Source: a virus
Direction: 5' to 3' (one strand)
IMG/VR virus record: IMGVR_UViG_3300034418_006509
Coordinates: 1-38,021 of that record
Length of the DNA stretch: 38,021 nucleotides
Part shown: positions 35,937-38,021 of the stretch, piece by piece
How positions within the stretch are numbered: position 1 is the first letter of the stretch
Layout of the letters: each line of letters opens with the position of its first letter
Notes under the pieces: generated by a model
Database searches by the model: none
Seen by the model: the letters and a program-made list of their open reading frames with translations, nothing else
What the model was told of the DNA's origin: nothing
Program-made: the position numbers and the translations under genes

Positions 35937-36290
35937 ATGGCTGTTGTTAGAAAATCATCCTCAAGAAGTCGAAAAGTCACTGCTGCTGCTCAATCTGCAT
36001 CAACGATCAAAAAGAAACCTTCAGATAAGACGGTCTCAGTTACGACAACAACTCAACCCAAAACTCTCAGAGAAATGAATGATGTGAGTTTTGGAACTCT
36101 TGATGCGCAAAAGGATGGGTTTCTTGTCATTTATAACAGAACTTCAGATAAAATGCAGTTGATTTCTGCTGACTCCATTCTTGAAACTGCTTCTGCTGAT
36201 AATGATCTTCCTGACACCTTTATTCAACAACTCGACACTGAACTGAATCTTGAGTTTGGTGACTTTGATGGTGGAGGGTTCGTCGAATGA
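35937..36290 (+). CDS. virion-type protein with 'LDxxxxxxNGxxLxY' module, 117 aa
   Basis: The first 45 residues are basic and low in complexity (MAVVRKSSSRSRKVTAAAQS). Residues about 47-117 contain MNDVSFGTLDAQKDGFLVIY and ASADNDLPDTFIQQLDTELN. The C-terminal segment aligns with almost the whole of the next protein (FLVIYN/FVVKYN, ADNDLPDTF/ADADLPDDF, GGGF/DAGEF), so the two are tandem paralogues. The stop overlaps the next start (ATGA). Function unknown; a virion role is inferred from position. Confidence 0.65.
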   Translation: MAVVRKSSSRSRKVTAAAQSASTIKKKPSDKTVSVTTTTQPKTLREMNDVSFGTLDAQKDGFLVIYNRTSDKMQLISADSILETASADNDLPDTFIQQLDTELNLEFGDFDGGGFVE

Positions 36291-36523
36291 GTCGAAGATT
36301 AGCGAGACAATTGGATGATTCTCAGTTTGATGATCTTCCAAATAAGAATAACTTTGTTGTCAAGTACAATTCAGATCTTGATCGATTTCAACTGCAGGCA
36401 ATTGATGAGTCTGTGTTAAATAAATCAGTTGCTGATGCTGATCTTCCCGATGACTTCGTTGAGACTGTTTTGGAAGAAATTGTGGATGCCGATCTTTATC
36501 GATTGGATGCTGGGGAGTTCTGA
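36287..36523 (+). CDS. virion-type paralogue of the preceding gene, 78 aa
   Basis: MSRRLARQLDDSQFDDLPNK is followed by NNFVVKYNSDLDRFQLQAID and SVADADLPDDFVETVLEEIV. The latter two blocks line up with the second half of the upstream protein, indicating duplication of one module. Very acidic in its second half. The stop and next start form TGATG. Function unknown. Confidence 0.65.
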   Translation: MSRRLARQLDDSQFDDLPNKNNFVVKYNSDLDRFQLQAIDESVLNKSVADADLPDDFVETVLEEIVDADLYRLDAGEF

Positions 36524-37536
36524 TGACTGACAATTTAGGCGACTTCTTTAGTCTCATTGGAGAGGCTAAGAAAGAAAAGGATAACACTAAGAAAAAACTG
36601 ATGGGAGATCTTTCTCTCACAGATCTTTTTATGTCGCTTGAAGAAGAAAAGAAGAGAACTAAGAAGAGAAAAGAAGAAGAGAAGAAGGAGAAAGAGAGAC
36701 TTCAGAAACAAGCAAAGGCGTTTGAGAGTTTTCTTTATTCAGAAAAGAAGCCAGTCAACACAACAGACTGGAGAGATGATTATAAACCACTGGAGATTGA
36801 AACCACTAACATCATTGAACCAGAACCTCTCATAAAAGAAGAGGAGAAGGAAGAAGAGAAAGTTGAACTCACAGAAAACATTGAGAGATCAATGGAGATT
36901 CTGGAGAAACTAATTCCAGAAGAAGAAAAGATTGATGACTCTGAGACAGAGATTGTCAGATTGAAGCGGGAGATGGATCAACTCCGCAAAATGGTTTATG
37001 AATCTGTCAGAACTGCCACAGCACAAGGTGGCGGTGGTGAAGTTCGCCTGGAGTTCTTAGATGATGTTGACAGAGACAGCGCCAAAGTCAATGGAATGTT
37101 CCTGAAGTATGATGATACTTCTGGAAAATGGGTTGGTTCTGCCGCTGCGGGTGCTGGTGCCACAGTTTTCACAGACCTCAATGATGTTGATGGATCAGTT
37201 GTGGGTCTCAATCGTGCTGTGGTTTGGGACACTGAAAGTTCTCAGTTCATTGGTTCTGACATTCTTGGATCTCTGAGGGAAGTTATTTCAGAGGATGTTG
37301 ATGATGGTGCGGTTCTGACTTACTCAGCATCAGAAGGAAGATTTATTGCTACAACTCCTGCCAATGTTGGAATTAGAACTCAACTGGCAGATCTGGATGA
37401 TGTGAGTGTTGCTGGAATTCAAACCAATGGTGTTCTTATCTTCAATGGAATTGACTTTGAATTCACCACTCCATTTGAGGTTGTGGATCGTTCTGATGGA
37501 ACAGACGACAACACTCTCGATTATGGGAGCTTCTAA
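36523..37536 (+). CDS. charged coiled-coil protein with C-terminal repeat module, 337 aa
   Basis: Residues about 15-70 are a highly charged Lys/Glu helix (EEEKKRTKKRKEEEKKEKER). A second acidic helical region around 100-170 (IVRLKREMDQLRKMVYESVR) should form a coiled coil. The C-terminal ~165 residues hold successive copies of the module seen in the two preceding genes: LEFLDDVDRDSAKVNGMFLK, TDLNDVDGSVVGLNRAVVWD and LADLDDVSVAGIQTNGVLIF. A long coiled-coil stem with repeated small beta modules suggests a trimeric whisker- or fibre-like virion protein, but that is inference. No late promoter lies before it; it is coupled to the gene upstream. Confidence 0.7.
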   Translation: MTDNLGDFFSLIGEAKKEKDNTKKKLMGDLSLTDLFMSLEEEKKRTKKRKEEEKKEKERLQKQAKAFESFLYSEKKPVNTTDWRDDYKPLEIETTNIIEPEPLIKEEEKEEEKVELTENIERSMEILEKLIPEEEKIDDSETEIVRLKREMDQLRKMVYESVRTATAQGGGGEVRLEFLDDVDRDSAKVNGMFLKYDDTSGKWVGSAAAGAGATVFTDLNDVDGSVVGLNRAVVWDTESSQFIGSDILGSLREVISEDVDDGAVLTYSASEGRFIATTPANVGIRTQLADLDDVSVAGIQTNGVLIFNGIDFEFTTPFEVVDRSDGTDDNTLDYGSF

Positions 37537-37538
37537 CT

Positions 37539-37546
37539 TATAAATA
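37539..37546 (+). promoter_or_regulatory. late promoter, perfect TATAAATA
   Basis: TATAAATA is an exact match to the T4-type late element, in the 38-base gap after the coiled-coil gene and 28 bases before the next ATG (37575). A second, overlapping AATAAATA lies at 37543-37550. Confidence 0.8.
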
Positions 37547-37574
37547 AATAAGTGGAATAACAGGATAAAGAGTC

Positions 37575-38021
37575 ATGGGAGTAGGCATAGCCTCAACCTC
37601 TGTATATTTCTGGGCTGATGGCAGTTCAACCTCCTATAACGGGAAGACAGCTGCAGCAGAAGGTCTTGCTGGCATTTATGTGTTGATCGATCCGATCACA
37701 CATCCGAACATCAATACTGGTTATTTTATAAATGATTCCGGTGTCCTTTCAGCATCAACAGGTGTTGGTACTGCCGTTAATGGTATTTCGACCGTTGCTT
37801 ATTATCTTTATGATCATGTAGCAAACGGTGGAATTGGGCAAACAGCTGCATTTATCAGAGACTGGAATAATACTGGTAAGTATTACAGCTGGAAATTATG
37901 CCATCAAATTGATTTGGATGGGGATGCAGACTTAAATGATGAGGATGAGGGACCTTTTGGTGACACTGATGCTGCAACACCAGCAACATATAGTGGTTTC
38001 TACGGAAACGTTCAAACTCTA
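37575..38021 (+). CDS. virion-type protein, 5' part only
   Basis: From ATG 37575 the frame stays open to the window end (149 codons). The product starts MGVGIASTSVYFWADGSSTS and is rich in Gly, Thr, Ser and Asn, with IYVLIDPITHPNINTGYF and an acidic Asp-rich stretch DLDGDADLNDEDEGPFGDTD (about residues 114-133) that looks like calcium-binding loops. A perfect late promoter precedes it. It reads like a fibre or adhesin N-terminus, but the family is not recognised and the gene is incomplete. Confidence 0.65.
   Translation, partial: MGVGIASTSVYFWADGSSTSYNGKTAAAEGLAGIYVLIDPITHPNINTGYFINDSGVLSASTGVGTAVNGISTVAYYLYDHVANGGIGQTAAFIRDWNNTGKYYSWKLCHQIDLDGDADLNDEDEGPFGDTDAATPATYSGFYGNVQTL

Noticed and set aside
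36416-36424. TTAAATAAA as a late promoter for the coiled-coil gene
   Set aside because: It lies inside the coding frame about 100 bases from the next start, far outside the 16-28 base spacing of the others, and is explained by Leu-Asn-Lys codons.
36523-37536. Fibritin (whisker, wac) assignment
   Set aside because: Coiled coil and virion context fit, but the trimerising foldon signature is not visible and the position after gp16 is wrong for wac, so only a generic fibre-like role is suggested.
1-38021. tRNA genes, insertion sequences, attachment sites, strong intrinsic terminators
   Set aside because: The gaps between genes are mostly under 40 bases, leaving no room for tRNAs or insertion sequences. 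I saw no GC-rich hairpin followed by a T run in any of them.

Overview
The window is part of the virion-structure cluster of a tailed, contractile-tail phage related to T4, most likely a marine T4-like myovirus (cyanophage or pelagiphage type). The reasons are the syntenic block of T4 homologues (gp25, gp6, a gp7-like giant, a gp10-like fibre, gp8, gp13, gp14, gp15, gp16), late promoters of the TATAAATA type in almost every real intergenic gap, and very large Gly/Thr/Ser/Asn-rich structural proteins, including a DUF4815-type protein, of the kind known from marine T4-like phages. The host cannot be read from this window. All supported genes are on the + strand and packed with ATGA/TGATG overlaps or gaps of a few bases. 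I see no tRNA, integrase, insertion sequence or CRISPR array.

Layout. Positions 1-2860 hold small genes of mostly unknown function, a free-standing HNH endonuclease with its own consensus sigma70-type promoter, a glycosyltransferase-like protein and a possible ATP-grasp-like protein. Positions 2859-5333 begin the baseplate wedge (late promoter, gp25, gp6). Positions 5339-17476 are one gene of 4045 codons whose first ~250 residues resemble the C-terminal part of T4 gp7 and whose remaining ~3800 residues are a repeat-rich extension with an internal YHYH-type domain. Positions 17511-21839 encode a gp10-like N-terminus joined to a repeat shaft (with near-identical 45-bp units) and a lectin-like tip. 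Positions 21866-30994 carry gp8 and a 2521-residue DUF4815-type virion protein. Positions 31246-35581 carry neck and packaging genes (gp13, gp14, gp15, gp16), with a GIY-YIG homing endonuclease placed exactly between gp13 and gp14. Positions 35597-38021 hold small virion-type proteins, three of which share one repeat module, and a gene that runs off the end.

How it works together. gp25, gp6, the gp7-like protein, gp8 and the gp10-like fibre would build the baseplate wedges and carry host-contact fibres. gp13, gp14 and gp15 close the head and join it to the tail. gp16 recognises DNA for packaging. Late promoters upstream of most sub-operons give coordinated late expression, and several of them are embedded in the stop codon of the preceding gene. 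The endonuclease genes look like selfish additions, and their sigma70-like promoter elements differ from the late promoters around them.

The most unusual points are: the exchange of the N-terminal half of gp7 for a huge C-terminal extension; two small modules (a GxGY repeat and an 'IDxExM...RG...H..G' module) that recur across otherwise unrelated structural proteins, including neck proteins gp14 and gp15; and the shared GTGTTATAAT promoter element at the 5' ends of two endonucleases from different families.
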